Assembly: GCA_000469685.2 (NCBI GenBank)
Contig: LS997562.1
Span: 16,214,325-16,278,324, forward strand
Length of the DNA: 64,000 nucleotides
Source: Haemonchus contortus
Lineage: Eukaryota; Nematoda; Chromadorea; Rhabditida; Trichostrongylidae
Reading direction: 5' to 3'
The position numbers and the translations under genes are program-made. Numbering within the stretch: position 1 is the stretch's first letter; each line of letters starts with the position of its first letter. Below the pieces are notes generated by a model. It was not told the origin of the DNA, ran no database searches, and saw nothing but the letters and a program-made list of their open reading frames with translations. Of this stretch, positions 33,740 through 47,578 are shown in pieces.

Positions 33740-36700
33740 GGCTGATCACCTGTATCACCTGTCGTCCCGTTGATCGTCGATTTCCTCGAGCGGGCGCCAG
33801 TAACGTCTCCATTCGTCCCTGTTACGAGCCAGAGTGGTCCAATGAATCGCTCCAGGGACACGAGGATCAACATTCCTTTCGTTCAGAGCTTTCGTGAAGA
33901 AGTCTGACCATCTCGTTGGCGGCCTTCCTGGAGTTCGTTTGATGTCCCGAGGGATCCAGTCAGTAACCGCCCTGGTCCAACGGTCATCACTATATCGCAT
34001 AACGTGTCCGGCCCACCTGATCTTCGATTTCTTGGCGTGGTCAACGGCATCCCTGATCTTCGTTCGTTGACGGAGCTCGGAACTCCGGATTCCCTTCTGC
34101 ACTTGCGTGTGCAGGGAAATTCCGAGCATCGTCCTTTCCAAAGCGCGTTGAGCAACGCTGACAGCATGCTCATCCTGCTTTCGTAGAGTCCAAGTCTCTG
34201 AGGCGTACGTCAAAGCAGGAAGAACAGCAGTGTCGAAAAGGTGAGCGCGGAGCCGGATGTTCTTTGTCTTCTTCACTACTCCCTCGATATTCTCAAATGC
34301 TCCCCACGCAGCGCGTTTCCTTCTGCACAGCTCCGGAGCCAGGTCGTTCATCATGTTGACTTCCCGACCTAGATACACATAGCTAGAGCATTCGGAGATA
34401 TTCTTCCCGTTTAGCGTGAAGGGAGCATCAGGTACCAAACCGTTTTTCATGAACATCGTCTTCGTTAAGTTCAGTCTCAATCCGATCTTTCCACAAGCAT
34501 TGTCAAACTCGGCCAGCATTCGTTCCGCCTGCTCGATGTTCGGTGTTATGAGAACGATGTCGTCTGCAAAGCGGAGGTGATGTAGATAGCGGCCGTCGAC
34601 CTTCACTCCCAAGTCTTCCCATTCCAAATGACGCATGATATTCTCGAGAGCGGCACTGAAAAGTTTGGGCGATATGGTATCGCCCTGCCGGACACCTCTC
34701 TTCACGTTGATAATGACTTCCTTGTAGAATGGTGAAATCCTGGTCGTAAAGTTGTCGTAAAGCTCACGAAGCATCCTTATATATTGAGTAGGAACACCCT
34801 GGTTGCCCAGGGCTTCGATTACCGCTTCTGTCTCGACAGTGTCAAAGGCTTTCTTCAAATCGATGAACGTAAGACATAGCGGCATTTTGTACTCTCGCGA
34901 TACTTCAATGAGCCTTGTTAGGGTGTGGATATGATCGATTGTACTGAACCCTTTCCGAAACCCTGCTTGCTCGCATGGCTGTCCTTCATCTAATATTCTG
35001 CCAATCCTGTTTAGGATGACACGAGTGAAAAGCTTGTAGATTACGGACAGCAGGCAGATTGGGCGATAATTGCCAATATCGTCTGGATCTCCCTTTTTGT
35101 ACAGCAATACAGTCTTGCTAGTTTTCCATGACGTGGGTACTTTGCATTCCGACAGGTACCGCGTGAAGAGCCTAGCCAGAGTTTTGATGATGACTTGTGG
35201 TATACTCTTCAGATGTTCTGGTTTGATCCTATCGGGACCGGGCGCTGTACAGTTCTTCATCGACTTGATGGCATGTCGTATTTCGGAAGGGAGAACCGAA
35301 GGAGCGATATATTCGTCTTGCCTGAGATGGTGAGTAGGCAGGTAGACGTGGCTGTCGAAGAGATCCGAGTAGAAGTCGTAGATGACCTTCTCCATTGCCC
35401 TCCGCGATGCAGTAACGGTTCCGTCAAGACGACGAAGGGAGGTCATCTTGGTCTTGTAGTTGGCGAAGCTCCGTCGGGCTTTGCGAATGCTCCTTCCGGC
35501 CTCGGCGGCTTCGTCCATGACTGCTGCTCTTCTCTCTTTCAGATCTTCCTTTATCGCTTCTCTGCATTGCTTCGCAAGTTCGGACGTTTGTTGATAATTG
35601 CCTGTAGCTCGCGCGATTCCACGCTGGCGTATCAGCTCGAGAGTCTTCGAAGAGAGTCGTCTCTTGGCTACTTGTGGACTCTCAGCTTTTCTAGCGCTAT
35701 CGTGAAGATGTTCGACGAGCCGGTTGTACTCATCATCGATGTTGTCGATAACGGAATCATCCCATCTACTCGCAAGGGAAGCGAAGTGGTCCCAGTTGAT
35801 GGAGGTCTTGGGGCTTCGTTTCCGAAACTTCATAGCTCTCTCCCCACGCACTGAGAAGCAGAATCTAGCGCGGAGGAGACGATGGTCCGATCCCGTGTAG
35901 AACCTCGGAACAACAGCGACGTCGGTCAGGCAAAATCTCCGATTGAAGATGATGTGGTCTATTTCATTATGGAACTGTCCACCAGGTGACTCCCATGTCC
36001 ATCTTAAATGAGAGGGCTTCTGGAACTGCGAGTTACCATGGATGGTGTGGGTCGTCATGATGAACTCGGACAGCCTTTCACCCTGCTCATTCCATTCCAC
36101 TCCGTGAGTCCCGATGTGAAGCTCTTCAGCCGTTCTTCTGGGGCCAATCTTGGCGTTAAAGTCACCGACGATGACTTTGAAGAAAGTGTGGTCTTCTCTG
36201 TAGAGCCTCTCCAGATCCATATAAAACGCTTCCAACTCCTCTTCTTCGTAGCTCGATGTTGGTGCGTAAGCAACGAAGATGGTTAGAGCTGGGGTTGAGC
36301 CACATCTTCTTAATCGCAAACGTCCGATTCGGGTTGTTAAGCTTTCGTACGAATCGATGTTCATGGCCAAGTGCGTGTTGACGAGGACACCTACGCCGCC
36401 GACGCCTTTGCTGTCGCATGTTCCAAGGAACAGTTCTTCTCCAGTCTCAAATACAGCGTGCAGCGGGCGATGCCTTCTCGTCTCGGTCAGTCCGATGACG
36501 TCGTACTTGATCTTCCTAGCTTGCATCATCAGGTCTTCTATACACGCTTCCGATGCAAGCGTCCGTGCGTTGAAAGTACAGATCGCCATCTTAGTCCTTC
36601 TCCTTTTGGGCAGCCTGTTTTGGCCCTGAGATTTTAGCAGCCTCTCCCGAGCGGTCCTACCCAACGCTGCCGTATTGGGGGCTCCCTCAGGTTCAGGGGA

Positions 36701-37170
36701 ATGAGGCCCATTTTTATTACTGTTTCTGGCGGTGAAAGAAAAACCCATCGCGTAGCTTGCCAGGCTCTGACGTGGGGGGTTGGACAAGGGGCTTTGTTTT
36801 TGGAGGCGGCCCCGAATCGCCTCCCAGATACTTCCCAGTGTGACTTGTTCGTCACTCGAATGCAAGCTTTTGGCCGAGTCGATGGGCAGGATACCAACTG
36901 CACCCACAGACTCTCCACACACGTATGCGTGGATCGCCTGCGAGGAACAGAGGGTATATCGACCCAGCACAGCAGAATCAAGGAGTCCATCCCCTGAATC
37001 CACCTGCGTCTCTGGGCAAGTACTGGTGACTTTTGGTCGGCGATTAACTCCCCTATCCGCCACCTGGGGACGCCCTACGTAGCCTCGTCACTAACCGGCT
37101 GGGGATCCTTCAGTGAGAGAGAACTCAGTGAAGGAGATCCGTAGCGTGGCTGATAGGTCAGGTAAATCAC
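33740..37170 (-). mobile_element. RTE-type non-LTR retrotransposon, apparently full length
   Basis: The element is on the minus strand, with a short 5' leader (37064 to about 37170), one long ORF, and almost no 3' UTR. The stop codon overlaps a terminal short repeat (caggtgatacaggtgatcag on the minus strand, 33738-33757). Minimal 3' UTRs and short repeat tails are typical of the RTE clade. A decayed relative lies at 53450-54850 in the same orientation, and a distant one at 18062-18900. Exact ends and the target duplication were not determined. Confidence 0.85.
33755..37063 (-). CDS. RTE-type ORF2: APE endonuclease plus reverse transcriptase, 1102 aa
   Basis: Uninterrupted ORF. Residues ~159-400 form an APE-type endonuclease with [10 protein letters not shown] at its start, GLTETR, the GDFN motif at 300-303 and the catalytic SDHR at 392-395; this nicks target DNA. 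The reverse transcriptase covers about 600-880: [33 protein letters not shown] (733-741, first catalytic Asp), [10 protein letters not shown], and FADD (832-835, catalytic pair). A C-terminal region follows with IRWAGHVMR and GRPPTRW. All catalytic residues I checked are present, so this copy could be active or very young. Unusually, ~158 residues precede the endonuclease, including [13 protein letters not shown] and basic KRRRTK; the true start may instead be Met159. Long open frames on the opposite strand are shadows. Confidence 0.95.
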   Translation of the reverse strand: MADRGVNRRPKVTSTCPETQVDSGDGLLDSAVLGRYTLCSSQAIHAYVCGESVGAVGILPIDSAKSLHSSDEQVTLGSIWEAIRGRLQKQSPLSNPPRQSLASYAMGFSFTARNSNKNGPHSPEPEGAPNTAALGRTARERLLKSQGQNRLPKRRRTKMAICTFNARTLASEACIEDLMMQARKIKYDVIGLTETRRHRPLHAVFETGEELFLGTCDSKGVGGVGVLVNTHLAMNIDSYESLTTRIGRLRLRRCGSTPALTIFVAYAPTSSYEEEELEAFYMDLERLYREDHTFFKVIVGDFNAKIGPRRTAEELHIGTHGVEWNEQGERLSEFIMTTHTIHGNSQFQKPSHLRWTWESPGGQFHNEIDHIIFNRRFCLTDVAVVPRFYTGSDHRLLRARFCFSVRGERAMKFRKRSPKTSINWDHFASLASRWDDSVIDNIDDEYNRLVEHLHDSARKAESPQVAKRRLSSKTLELIRQRGIARATGNYQQTSELAKQCREAIKEDLKERRAAVMDEAAEAGRSIRKARRSFANYKTKMTSLRRLDGTVTASRRAMEKVIYDFYSDLFDSHVYLPTHHLRQDEYIAPSVLPSEIRHAIKSMKNCTAPGPDRIKPEHLKSIPQVIIKTLARLFTRYLSECKVPTSWKTSKTVLLYKKGDPDDIGNYRPICLLSVIYKLFTRVILNRIGRILDEGQPCEQAGFRKGFSTIDHIHTLTRLIEVSREYKMPLCLTFIDLKKAFDTVETEAVIEALGNQGVPTQYIRMLRELYDNFTTRISPFYKEVIINVKRGVRQGDTISPKLFSAALENIMRHLEWEDLGVKVDGRYLHHLRFADDIVLITPNIEQAERMLAEFDNACGKIGLRLNLTKTMFMKNGLVPDAPFTLNGKNISECSSYVYLGREVNMMNDLAPELCRRKRAAWGAFENIEGVVKKTKNIRLRAHLFDTAVLPALTYASETWTLRKQDEHAVSVAQRALERTMLGISLHTQVQKGIRSSELRQRTKIRDAVDHAKKSKIRWAGHVMRYSDDRWTRAVTDWIPRDIKRTPGRPPTRWSDFFTKALNERNVDPRVPGAIHWTTLARNRDEWRRYWRPLEEIDDQRDDR

Positions 37171-37539
37171 CAATCTCTCCACCAGTTCCTTGAAAGACAT
37201 GCTTCGGCGACAAGATAACCCCTGAATCCTTGGCACCAGAAGGAATGCGAATGGTGGATCCGTCGAATTTTTTCAGTTATCCGGTACCATTTTCTTCCAG
37301 AACATCGACTACACTGCTTTTCATCCCAAAAAATAGGGAAATGCAGGGCCCTCTGTCAAAACTAGATGAAGAAAAGGGACGGTCTGTTCCTTGTTCTTAC
37401 CGTTAGGAGCAAAACAACAGCTTGCTACCATGTTTGTAACTTCCTATAAAGGGGGCATAAAAGGTAAAGACTAATGGCATCAGTCAATACTCTCCATCAG
37501 GTCGACTTCAATTCAGAATCGTAATCGTGAAAGATCGTC
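37171..37539. other. No gene seen
   Basis: Flank upstream of the RTE element, without exon, RNA gene or repeat match. Confidence 0.4.
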
Positions 37540-37765
37540 GGAATCGTGTTGAATGCGTATGGGCCTAAACAATGCCTTGCGGTGAGCAGCCGACCTACAA
37601 GTCAGTACTTTTATCCTCTCAGACGGTTTTGGTACCAATTAATCGACCCTGGAGGGATGGAATGCCTGGCTGGCTTGGGCGGATATCGATCCAAACCCGT
37701 GATCATGCGTGTGTGAACGTCATCCCGCGACAGCGACTAATCCCTCTGTCTCCTAGGCATAATGT
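37540..37765 (-). mobile_element. tRNA-derived SINE, minus-strand copy
   Basis: Reverse complement of the SINE seen at 17766-18045. The markers attaattggtaccaaaac, gaggataaaagtactga and ccatccctccagggtcg are readable on the minus strand. The tRNA-like head is degraded. Confidence 0.6.
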
Positions 37766-37912
37766 AGACAGAACAAGCTATTCAAGAAGATAGTGAAGAT
37801 CACAATGACCTCTGCAAGACTTTTGCTATTTGGGCGTTTTGAAGAAGCACCTTGTGGGAAAAAATACCTACTCTCTTCCTGCTATGCAGCTGCATTGAAC
37901 TTAAAGGCACCG

Positions 37913-38025
37913 TTCGGGGTCCGGGAACTTTTCCCCTAACACGGCGTCGCAGACGCCGCACCCGCCGCCTATCGCGGGATTGCGATGGAAGATTGGAGCG
38001 CGCAATTTGTGAGGTAGGGAGTCCT
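37913..38025 (+). repeat. Dispersed GC-rich repeat, copy 2
   Basis: Partner of 12205-12305; it shares ccgcacccgccgc, tatcgc and ggag-gcgcaat-tg blocks in the same order and orientation. Confidence 0.6.
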
Positions 38026-38454
38026 TTAATCATTTGAATTGGCTGGCCACTCTTTTCAATTCCAATGCGGTATTGATCGTCGTTTATATAGGAGGGGTCA
38101 TTCTAATTAATCAAGTCTAATAAACACGAAAACGAAAAAGAAACAGAAGAAAAAACGATTAAATCTAATAAAAAAGCAAGGCAATCAACGAAAAATTCCG
38201 CGTCCTATCGATTGGCGGGAGTACGGTAATTGCAGTGACACTTGCCGCATGCCGCAAGGGAGAATGCCGCGATAGGGGAGAAGTTCCGTTACCCCATAAC
38301 TGTTATTAGGAGAGTGTAATCCCTGGAAACATTGCCTACACTGTACTTGGAATGACGAAGTAACGAATTTCGTACAAATGGCTCTGCCAAGTTCCTGGAA
38401 CAAATAGGGAAGCTCTATGTTTGGTATCTTATGTACTGGCAAAATCCTCCGAGG

Positions 38455-38600
38455 CTCGTGAATTAGTAACAGTTTCTCTCTGGGAGGATAAAAGCACCGA
38501 CTTGTCCATCGGCTGACCACCGCAATTCATTGTATAGTCAACATACTCATTCAATACGCCATTACGCTCCCGAATGGACGTCGAGGGGGGGGGATCCCGA
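38455..38600 (+). mobile_element. SINE fragment (body only)
   Basis: Matches the body of the SINE at 17766-18045 (gggaggataaaagcac, cgacttgtccatcggctg, attgtata, gaatggacgtcgag). The tRNA head is absent. It ends in a run of G at about 38585. Confidence 0.65.
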
Positions 38601-39237
38601 AGGTATTTGAACAACGTCTTTATCCTGACCCTTTATTAAAGTATACGAGCAGAAGCTCAGGCATGGTATTATTGAGTGCTACCATTGCTAAGCCTTACGA
38701 GCGTAGCACTCAAATATCAACCGTGTATTTCTACTTGTAGGATATGCCTGCAAAATGAAAAGTTAAGCCCTACAAAGGCCCTTCCAACTTGTTTTACCCT
38801 ACTGTGTTTCTCGCATGCCGCAATTACAGACGCATGCCGTTGCGCTGCGTTCGCCAGGATTCAACTTTCGGATTTTTGGCGTTGTTCCCGCAAATGGCGA
38901 GTGTTTTGTGTAGGTGTGATTTTGTTTACGGTTGTCAGCGAACTTTGAAGTTGTTTACGTTGTCGTTGTAATTGCTGTGCGATTTTTGGTCATTTCTTTT
39001 GTAATTTTCGGCTGTTCGTTGAAAACGGTAAGGTTGCAAGCGCTGTTCTTGACATCCTGTTTGTCTGCTCCAACTTAGCCTTCTTTCCTCCCATGTGCCG
39101 TTTACAACCTTTTGTTCCCTCGAAAAGAACAAACTTTATCTGTGCTCCATTTTCATTCTGATGACATCTTTTCGAAAATATTTCCGGACCAAAATTTGCT
39201 CTTTGAAAATGTTATGTTTTTTAGGTACAACTTCCAA

Positions 39238-42200
39238 ATGGCGGTGCAACCACATGGAAAGACCAGGATAGCCTACTATTACGACGGTGAGATTTCGAAA
39301 ACCGACTTCTATTTGAATGTATGAAAGAAATATAACTTGGTTTAACCTAGATTTAGGAAGTGCTACCAAGTTTATCGAACATTCGAACACTTATCTTTTA
39401 TTTTTTTTTGGAATCAAAAATTATATTACTGCTGGGTAGTGGTGGTTTTTCTATACCATTTAACTTTTCCCCCTTATCACTTGTCTGTTGATTTTTCACT
39501 GCCCTCGCACTCTTGCTTACATCCCATCTTTCTATGTACTTCTCCCATCCCCTCTTTATTTCAGTTATGAATGGGTATGGGTGCATTCACCTAATCCTGG
39601 ATAGACGCGGCTGAATTTATGGTGATTTGACCGACTCTGACAACTATCATTGGGGTGCAGGTCTCGAGTAGATTGGATAAATAGTGCCAGTTAATGCTAC
39701 TTATCTATCCTGCTTCGAATTTGTGCCCCATAGGCGCCGGAGTCGTTTTATCCACCAGGAATTTTGCCGCGCAGTTTTTTGCGAACATCCAGAATTGTAT
39801 GAATCTTCCGTCCCTCGTTATGCACTTATTTTGAAAAGCAACTTCCTAGTTTTATTTGAAGCTCGTAAAAAACTTAGGTGGTTGTTAGTGGTCAGGGACC
39901 CCAGCCGTAGCCTGTATTTCTCGCGTAGGATTTCACGAAAATCGTTCGCCAGCGAACTTGTATAGCGTCGATTACAAGAATTTAGGATTTTATTGTAATA
40001 CACGTTAGGAGATCAAACTAAAAATGTCGTTGATAAGGTTCGGAAGGGCGCGGCCTACTACAATCGTCTTAGAATAATGGTAAATGAAGTGCCAAGGGTT
40101 TTCCTTGTGACGAGACCTCGATTGAAGGGATGAATGGCAGATTTTAGCTCTACATAAACTCCAATCAGAATTCACTCTCAGGATCAATCATATTGAGCTA
40201 CAGGAAATACTAAAGGATATAATATTTATTGAAATTGCATTTTTTTTGCTTCTACATTTTGAATGGGTAGCATTTCAGGAGACGTAGGTAACTATTATTA
40301 TGGTCAAGGACATCCAATGAAGCCTCATCGTATACGCATGACTCATAACTTATTGCTCAATTACGGTCTTTACAGAAAGCTCGAAGTTTACGTGCGTCTA
40401 TTTGTTAATTCCTAATGATGTTCATCGTCAGAGCTGATCTCTTTCAGAGGCCAACTCCGGCCACTTTTGAGGAGATGACCAAATACCATTCCGACGACTA
40501 CATGATGTTTCTCAAGAACATTCGACCAGATAATATATCTGATTACACAAAGCAAATGCAGCGTTTCAATGTTGGAGAGGTGAGATCTCTCCCAAATTTC
40601 GTAGTATCTGTGCTTAATATGATTCTTTTACTTTCCAGGACTGTCCTGTCTTCGATGGTGTTTTTGAGTTTTGTCAATTGTCATGTGGGGGATCGTTAGG
40701 TAAGCGAGTTATATGATTCCCCACGTTCGATCTCTGCCGTCGATCTTTTATGAATTGTTTCTGGTTGTAGCTGCCGCAACAAAGCTCAATCGCAAACATG
40801 CTGATATTGCCATTAATTGGATGGGAGGCCTTCATCATGCAAAGAAAAGTGAAGCTAGCGGGTTCTGCTACAGTAACGACATCGTGTTGGCTATTTTGGA
40901 GCTACTAAAACATCACCAAGTGGGTTTCAAGCCTTTGTCAAATATACTGAGGATATTTCCCAACGTTTCATAAATGCACCTTATTCAAATGACAAACTTT
41001 CATATCTTGTATCAGTGTTTCTGAATTTGGCCGCCATCCTTGATCGGGATCAGCTTAGTTGCACAACTCAGATGAGTGTCGTAGACAGACCGGACATCGT
41101 TGTGACTACTGAAAGTACATAGATATTCAAAAGCAACTTTCTTAGGGACCTGTCTTAATTACAAGCAATCTCGTATTGCTGCACCTCTAATGTTGTTCAT
41201 TCAAGAAGTAGATGGGCTCACATGACTTTCCTTCAAGGTTCTGTTGAACCCCCAGCAAAGGCCCTATCACGATAACATCTATAACAAGATGAAAGCGCTC
41301 AATAACCCTCTTCGATAGGCTTGCTCCACTGCAATTTATGTTGTAGAGTTAGTCGGGAATGCCCTTTTGTTACGGGAGCAGGCACGATTTGAGTATGAAT
41401 CTTTTTTTAGGAGATAGGCTCCCCATTGTTCTCGCTCTCCTAGGATTTTCCTAGGGACACGTATTCATTCGTTTGTCCTTGCAGAATATATATAGAGTCG
41501 AACGCCCATAGCTAACCTAATTCAACTCATTCCATCTTTTTCATTCTTTTGAGTTAATCGTTCTGTACTCTAACTCTCAGAAAACTGCTGACATACACAG
41601 ATAAAGACTGAAAGACTTTTTCTCCCGAACATTTGTTATTTCACGGATTTGATTTTCCTTCTTGTCCTTGCAATGAAACCGTATAACCTCAACACTTCTC
41701 TTGAATGCTTTTCAATTATTGCAGCGTGTCCTCTACGTTGATATCGATATTCATCATGGCGATGGAGTGGAAGAGGCTTTCTACACCACTGATAGAGTCA
41801 TGACAGTGTCTTTTCATAAATACGGAGAGTATTTCCCAGGAACCGGTGACCTCAAGGTATTACAAACTTAAAGCTTTTTCACTATCAGTACGTGTAAATT
41901 TGAATTGGCATCTGCATATTCAGAAGGAAATAGGAATTGCTCATAGTATTTGTGATTGCTTTCAGGAAAAATAAAAATCGATGATAATGATACAAAAGTA
42001 CTTTTTGTCCTGTTTTTGGAGATGCCCTAGTTTTGTCATGAACTCAGCTAGAGCTAGGTGAATGGTGTATAGCACAAATGAAATGCCTGATGGAATTGCC
42101 TAGTCTATGTTTGACCGTACGGTCATCCGGCACGCCTTGGAATCGGAGAGGCTATTTCGAACATATAGCAAGTTCGGAGGAGTGAGTTTTGATATTTCAG

Positions 42201-45200
42201 GACATTGGAGCTGAGAAGGGGAAATATTACGCACTGAACTTCCCTCTTCGTGACGGTATTGATGATGAGACGTACGAGGTTAGGTCGCTTTTTTCAATGA
42301 GTTCAATTCCTTTTTTTGTAGCAAATAATCCATCGATCCGTTTCTTTTATTTCAGAGTATTTTCACTCCCGTCATTCGCAAAGTTATGGAATGTTTCCAA
42401 CCATCCGCTGTAGTTCTTCAGTGTGGTGCTGATTCACTTACGGGCGATCGACTTGGATGTTTCAACTTAACATTGAGGGGTGATTTTTTTACATATTTGT
42501 TATACACACAAGTGTCCTTTGTAGAGTTTTCTGTGCCCTCTAAAAAATCTAGACACGGTTGACATGATAGTTGGCGAATTGTGGCCAACAGGGAAACTAG
42601 CGTGCTTTGTACTGACTAGAAGCGGCCGCTAAGTCACTAGTTGACTGGCTCAAAACATACTTATCGGATATCTCTTTTTCTCGATACCGGAATGGACTGG
42701 TTGGTCTGACAGCGTGATTTTTTCAATCTGCAAGACGTTTTTACGTCAATAGGTGTTTTCTCTGCTTATACATTTGCGATCACAGTTTTACAGGAGTATC
42801 GAGTATTCCAATTAATCGTCTCGAATGTCATGTGCAAGATCTATATGTAGGTGGTTTCCTGTGTCATATATTTTCTGCCCCACTAGTTAAGTTGACCTTA
42901 CGGTGTCGCCGTTCCATATCGGCGACACCGCGAGACCAAATTTCGAAAAAACAAGTAAAAGTGGCGAGTGCACCGAAGTAGTGGATGATGGTGACTCGTC
43001 GTTTCATTGCGATAGAAAGATCGGCCTACCAATATTCATGATTAGTAATGTAGTGATGGAAAACGGTGCCGGGTAGTTGCTATCGTTTACTGCCCCTCAA
43101 CGGTTCTTTTCGCCTTATCCGAGATTGGCTCTTCTGCTATGCTACACTTTTACGACGGTTGCTGCTTTTGATATTTCTGAGTTACAGTAGCGCTCAAAAG
43201 TCTTTGGTGAAATTCTTCGACGCTTTTTCGTTCATAACTTTTTTCTTGGTGGACCAAATCGCGCGAAATTTGGATATGTTCGACTAGAGCATATTCCACC
43301 CTACCCAACACTATTCGACTGCGAAGCTGCAATATTCACAGATAGAGCAAGGTGTTTGTTGCGGTAGCAGATTTTGCTAAAAGTGAAGTTGTTGACGTCT
43401 GCACCTACTCGCACCTTATGTGCGTTTTTCTCATTTATTGTGTTCGGCATTACCGCTCGTACATTTTAGACATGACAAAAAGGAAGTAGATTTTAGAAGG
43501 ACCATCATCTGTACTTTCAGTCGGTTTTGGGTTCATGCTCTCTGGAATATCTGGATCATGATCAGATTGCAGGTTAATAGTGGTAAATATTTCCCATGCA
43601 TCCATGCGCCAAATATAGAAATTTCGCAAGATTAGATCCAGTAGGAAAGGAGTTACGACTGAAAAGTACGGTTGAAGAACCATTTCACCGAAGACTTTTG
43701 AGCGCTACTGTAAGTCAAAGGTTTGGCACCGATAATCGCAATAGGATCAACCAGTGTTGCAGTTGCCTCTTCAAAACTTTCCTCATTGTTATGCGTGAGA
43801 CTAGAAAGAGCGTTACGGAATTGTTGTGTTTTTAGGAGAAAGGGCAGCATATGATTAAAGCCCATCGCTATGGCATTCTGTTCCCAATATGTTAAGAGCT
43901 TTCGCTATCTATGTTTTAGTCAGCCGAACGCAAGGTAATTCTGCTGCATTCCAGGTACTGTGAGCATGTGATTAAGGCCCATTAATATGACATAATGTAA
44001 ACGAGAAGATCATGATGAAGTTCACTTCTAAATCCTTCACCAAGTAGTTCTTCAATTCCCCTTTTTCCTCCGAACGACTTTGGAAAGTTTTCCTTTGAGT
44101 CGTGTGAGCGTACTAGTATCATAACGCAATTGTTTATTAACTTGAGGCGTCATTCAGAGTTGTTTAATCGATGCTTGAGATATATGGAAAGAAAAATCAC
44201 CGAATTGTCATCTGTCATCCCCGCTACTTATTGGCATAATAAAACGCAGGATTTTTCAAGGTTCTATTGTATCGGATCGAAACCAGAGTCATGCATAAAT
44301 TTGTAGAAAACGGTCTCGTAGTCATTGCTCACCTGATCCTTCCCCCAACCATTGCCCTTACGAGCAAACACAAAGTGGCAAGCGTCTTAGTGCAGAATGT
44401 ATCCACCAGGCATCCTTTGAAATTATCGAATTCTGTGTTACTGCCGTCCTGATCGGAGTTGTGCATCAAACTTGTTCGTGGTATGTTTTTCATGTGTACA
44501 TCTGACAGCCATTCAAGAAACATTTTAGGGCATGGCAAATGTGTGGCTTTTCTGAAAAAGTTCGGTGTTCCCTTGATGATGGTTGGAGGAGGAGGGTACA
44601 CCATCCGAAATGTCTCTCGTTGCTGGACTTATGAAACATCTGTAGCTGTTGAGACTGAAATCGCTAACGGTAAGCTTTTGGTATGAAGGAGTACCTTGAA
44701 GATCAACTAATTGTAGTCAGCCAGAGTTTGTTTTAGAATTGCCCTACAACGACTACTTTGAGTATTTCGGTCCCGATTTCAAGCTGCATATAGAAAGATC
44801 GAACATGACCAATCAGAACACGAGAGATTATTTGGAAAAGACTATGGTTTGTTTTCTTCAATAGTAATTCGATCCGAATTCTTTATTGTCTAATACATTA
44901 TCGAATACTGATTTTCTTTTCTTAGACGAGGTTATTCGAAAACCTTCGCGAGTTGCCCTATGCACCATCTGTGCAGATGCAGCCGATTCCACCGGATGCC
45001 TTGAACATGCCGGATAAATCGCTGCTGCTCGATCACTCTAATCCAGATGTAAGTCATGCTTCCACGCAGACGTTTAGATTGTATCCAATGAAGTTTTATT
45101 ACGTGATTACCTGAGAAGTTTAGTCTCTATGTGACTGAATTTATGCGGCATAATTAAGAACTATCGTTCCCATCGATCGATGCTAATTGTACTTAGGTCA

Positions 45201-45590
45201 ACGTAGTGGTTTTCTCGCTTGCTTTTGGCCAGAAAGTTGACATTGTTTCGGTTGTCGTAATCATTTCAATTGACTTTTTAAGGTGCGGGAACCTTTCGCT
45301 GTCAGCGATGCTCATATAGAGCACGAGGGAGAATTTTATGATACCACCAAAGAGGGCACCAAAGATGTGCAGGTATGTAGTGCTTTGTCTTGTAATCTCA
45401 CCCCTTTCAGCGCTTTCACTATCCCACCAATCGTCTATCTGATTGAATAATTCTCTACGTGCAGGGTAGAGTAAATAAATCATTGCAACATTTCCAGAGC
45501 TACAAACGACCGGCCGGTAGTCCACTTGCTAAGGAGGGTGAGGACAAGAAACCCAAGACTGAAGATGATGGGAGTGCTCCGCCAATTTGA
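39238..45590 (+). CDS. hda-1: Class I histone deacetylase, HDA-1/Rpd3 type
   Basis: Thirteen exons: 39238-39286, 40279-40391, 40448-40579, 40639-40699, 40771-40919, 41725-41856, 42201-42278, 42356-42479, 44529-44669, 44737-44846, 44926-45048, 45283-45372, 45498-45590. All junctions are GT-AG and all phases agree, giving 464 residues, close to the family's ~460-480. The enzyme removes acetyl groups from histone lysines in nuclear Sin3, NuRD and CoREST-type complexes. Catalytic features are complete: GGLHHAKK with His139/His140, DIDIHHGDG with zinc ligands Asp176 and His178, Asp264 in CGAD, and Tyr303 in GGGGYT. The C-terminus is short, acidic and basic (KPKTEDDG). The ATG follows an acceptor (gttttttag, ending 39224) by 13 nt, as in trans-spliced genes. 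Introns 1 and 8 host MITEs. Confidence 0.97.
39574..39824. mobile_element. Foldback MITE family B, copy 4, in hda-1 intron 1
   Basis: Same organisation as 20295-20562: the arms carry cctggatagacgcgg / aacatccagaattgta and gtgccccataggcgcc, around an agtagatt-centred middle. It lies wholly inside the 992-nt first intron. Confidence 0.6.
42901..42930. repeat. Perfect 11-bp hairpin in hda-1 intron 8
   Basis: Stem cggtgtcgccg with cggcgacaccg around the loop ttccatat. It is short and may be a vestige of a foldback element. Confidence 0.7.
43185..43710. mobile_element. Tc1/mariner-type MITE in hda-1 intron 8
   Basis: 526 bp flanked by TA on both sides (43183-43184 and 43711-43712), the target of the Tc1/mariner superfamily. 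The ends are inverted repeats beginning CAGTAGCGCTCAAAAGTCTT. Similarity continues inward with breaks (ggtgaaat, caaat--cgcgaaatt) for over 100 bp. No transposase frame is inside, so it is non-autonomous. It lies in the largest intron (2049 nt) and does not disturb the splice sites. Confidence 0.85.
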
Positions 45591-46336
45591 ACACTAACAA
45601 CTCTCTTACTTTCGGTTTCAACACTCAACGGTGTCTTGTGTGAATCTAAGGCAGCATTTGAATCGATGACTTCATAACGTGGTCTCGTGCATTATGACTT
45701 TTTCTTGGTTTACCACTCTGTTATATTGTCCACATTAACGTTTTCAAGTGCCCCACTAAAAACTTCTTCTCAATCAGCAGAACTTTTTTGAATCCGGTTG
45801 CAGAATGTCACTATGCGTTGAATTTTGCTTGTAAGTGAATTTTGTTTATGGTTTAATCATCAGGGGGATTTCCAGCAGCCCCTATCAGCAGCCTTGAATC
45901 TCTTCTTCTGTGCTTACCTAAGGTTAAGGTCGTATCTGCTTGCTGACCTCGGTGTTAACGTACGGGCTGGATCCTGAATGGTTAAACCTAAAATTATTGA
46001 ACGTTTTCAAATGAAAATAATCTTGATTAGGCCATAATATTACAGAAGTGAATGTGATTTATTTCCAATCCATTGTTTACGATATGATCTTCACATTGTA
46101 CGGTTTAATTTTGTCCATTTATATTACTTTTACTTTTAAGATTTCTTAACGTCTTCTGAAACAGTTTTTGAGGAAAATTTCTTTTTTTTGTGGATTCGAT
46201 TGTACAATATCGTTCACATTGTTGTATAAATGGCGTTCATTTTTCGATGTTCACTCATTCTCTGGGTACTCAATTCCCAAGATACTTGAACTTGCCGATT
46301 GTTCGATTTGTCTCAACTATATTTGGTATTCAGAAC
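45591..46336. other. hda-1 3' flank and mag-1 upstream region
   Basis: No exon is seen. I find no clear AATAAA for hda-1 here. The 746-nt gap between two same-strand genes, each with an acceptor at its start codon, leaves open whether they form one trans-spliced operon. A TA- and T-rich segment precedes mag-1. Confidence 0.5.
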
Positions 46337-47358
<1,022 letters not shown>

Positions 47359-47445
47359 GATTCATTTGTTTCATTTAATTTAATATTAAGAACTGTCGTG
47401 TTCTCACTGTTTACACTCGACTTTGTTTATTTACGTGTTGTTTTC

Positions 47446-47451
47446 AATAAA
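47446..47451 (+). terminator. Polyadenylation signal of mag-1
   Basis: Canonical AATAAA, 88 nt after the mag-1 stop codon and before the convergent gene's stop at 47579. Confidence 0.8.
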
Positions 47452-47578
47452 AATTTGTCATACAGGATAAGTTTATCGATTAATTCGTACTCTAAGAATA
47501 CAAACGGTTGACAATGCCAAAATGGTGCACGTTTTTTCCAAAAATCAGTTGTGAAAGAGTGAGAAAAATGCATGACAT

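Noticed and set aside
35195..35854. 219-codon plus-strand ORF and several neighbours
   Set aside because: Antisense shadows of the RTE reverse-transcriptase ORF, with no domain of their own.
44267..44452. ORF between hda-1 exons 8 and 9
   Set aside because: It lies inside intron 8; the flanking exons join in phase without it and the product adds nothing known to class I deacetylases.
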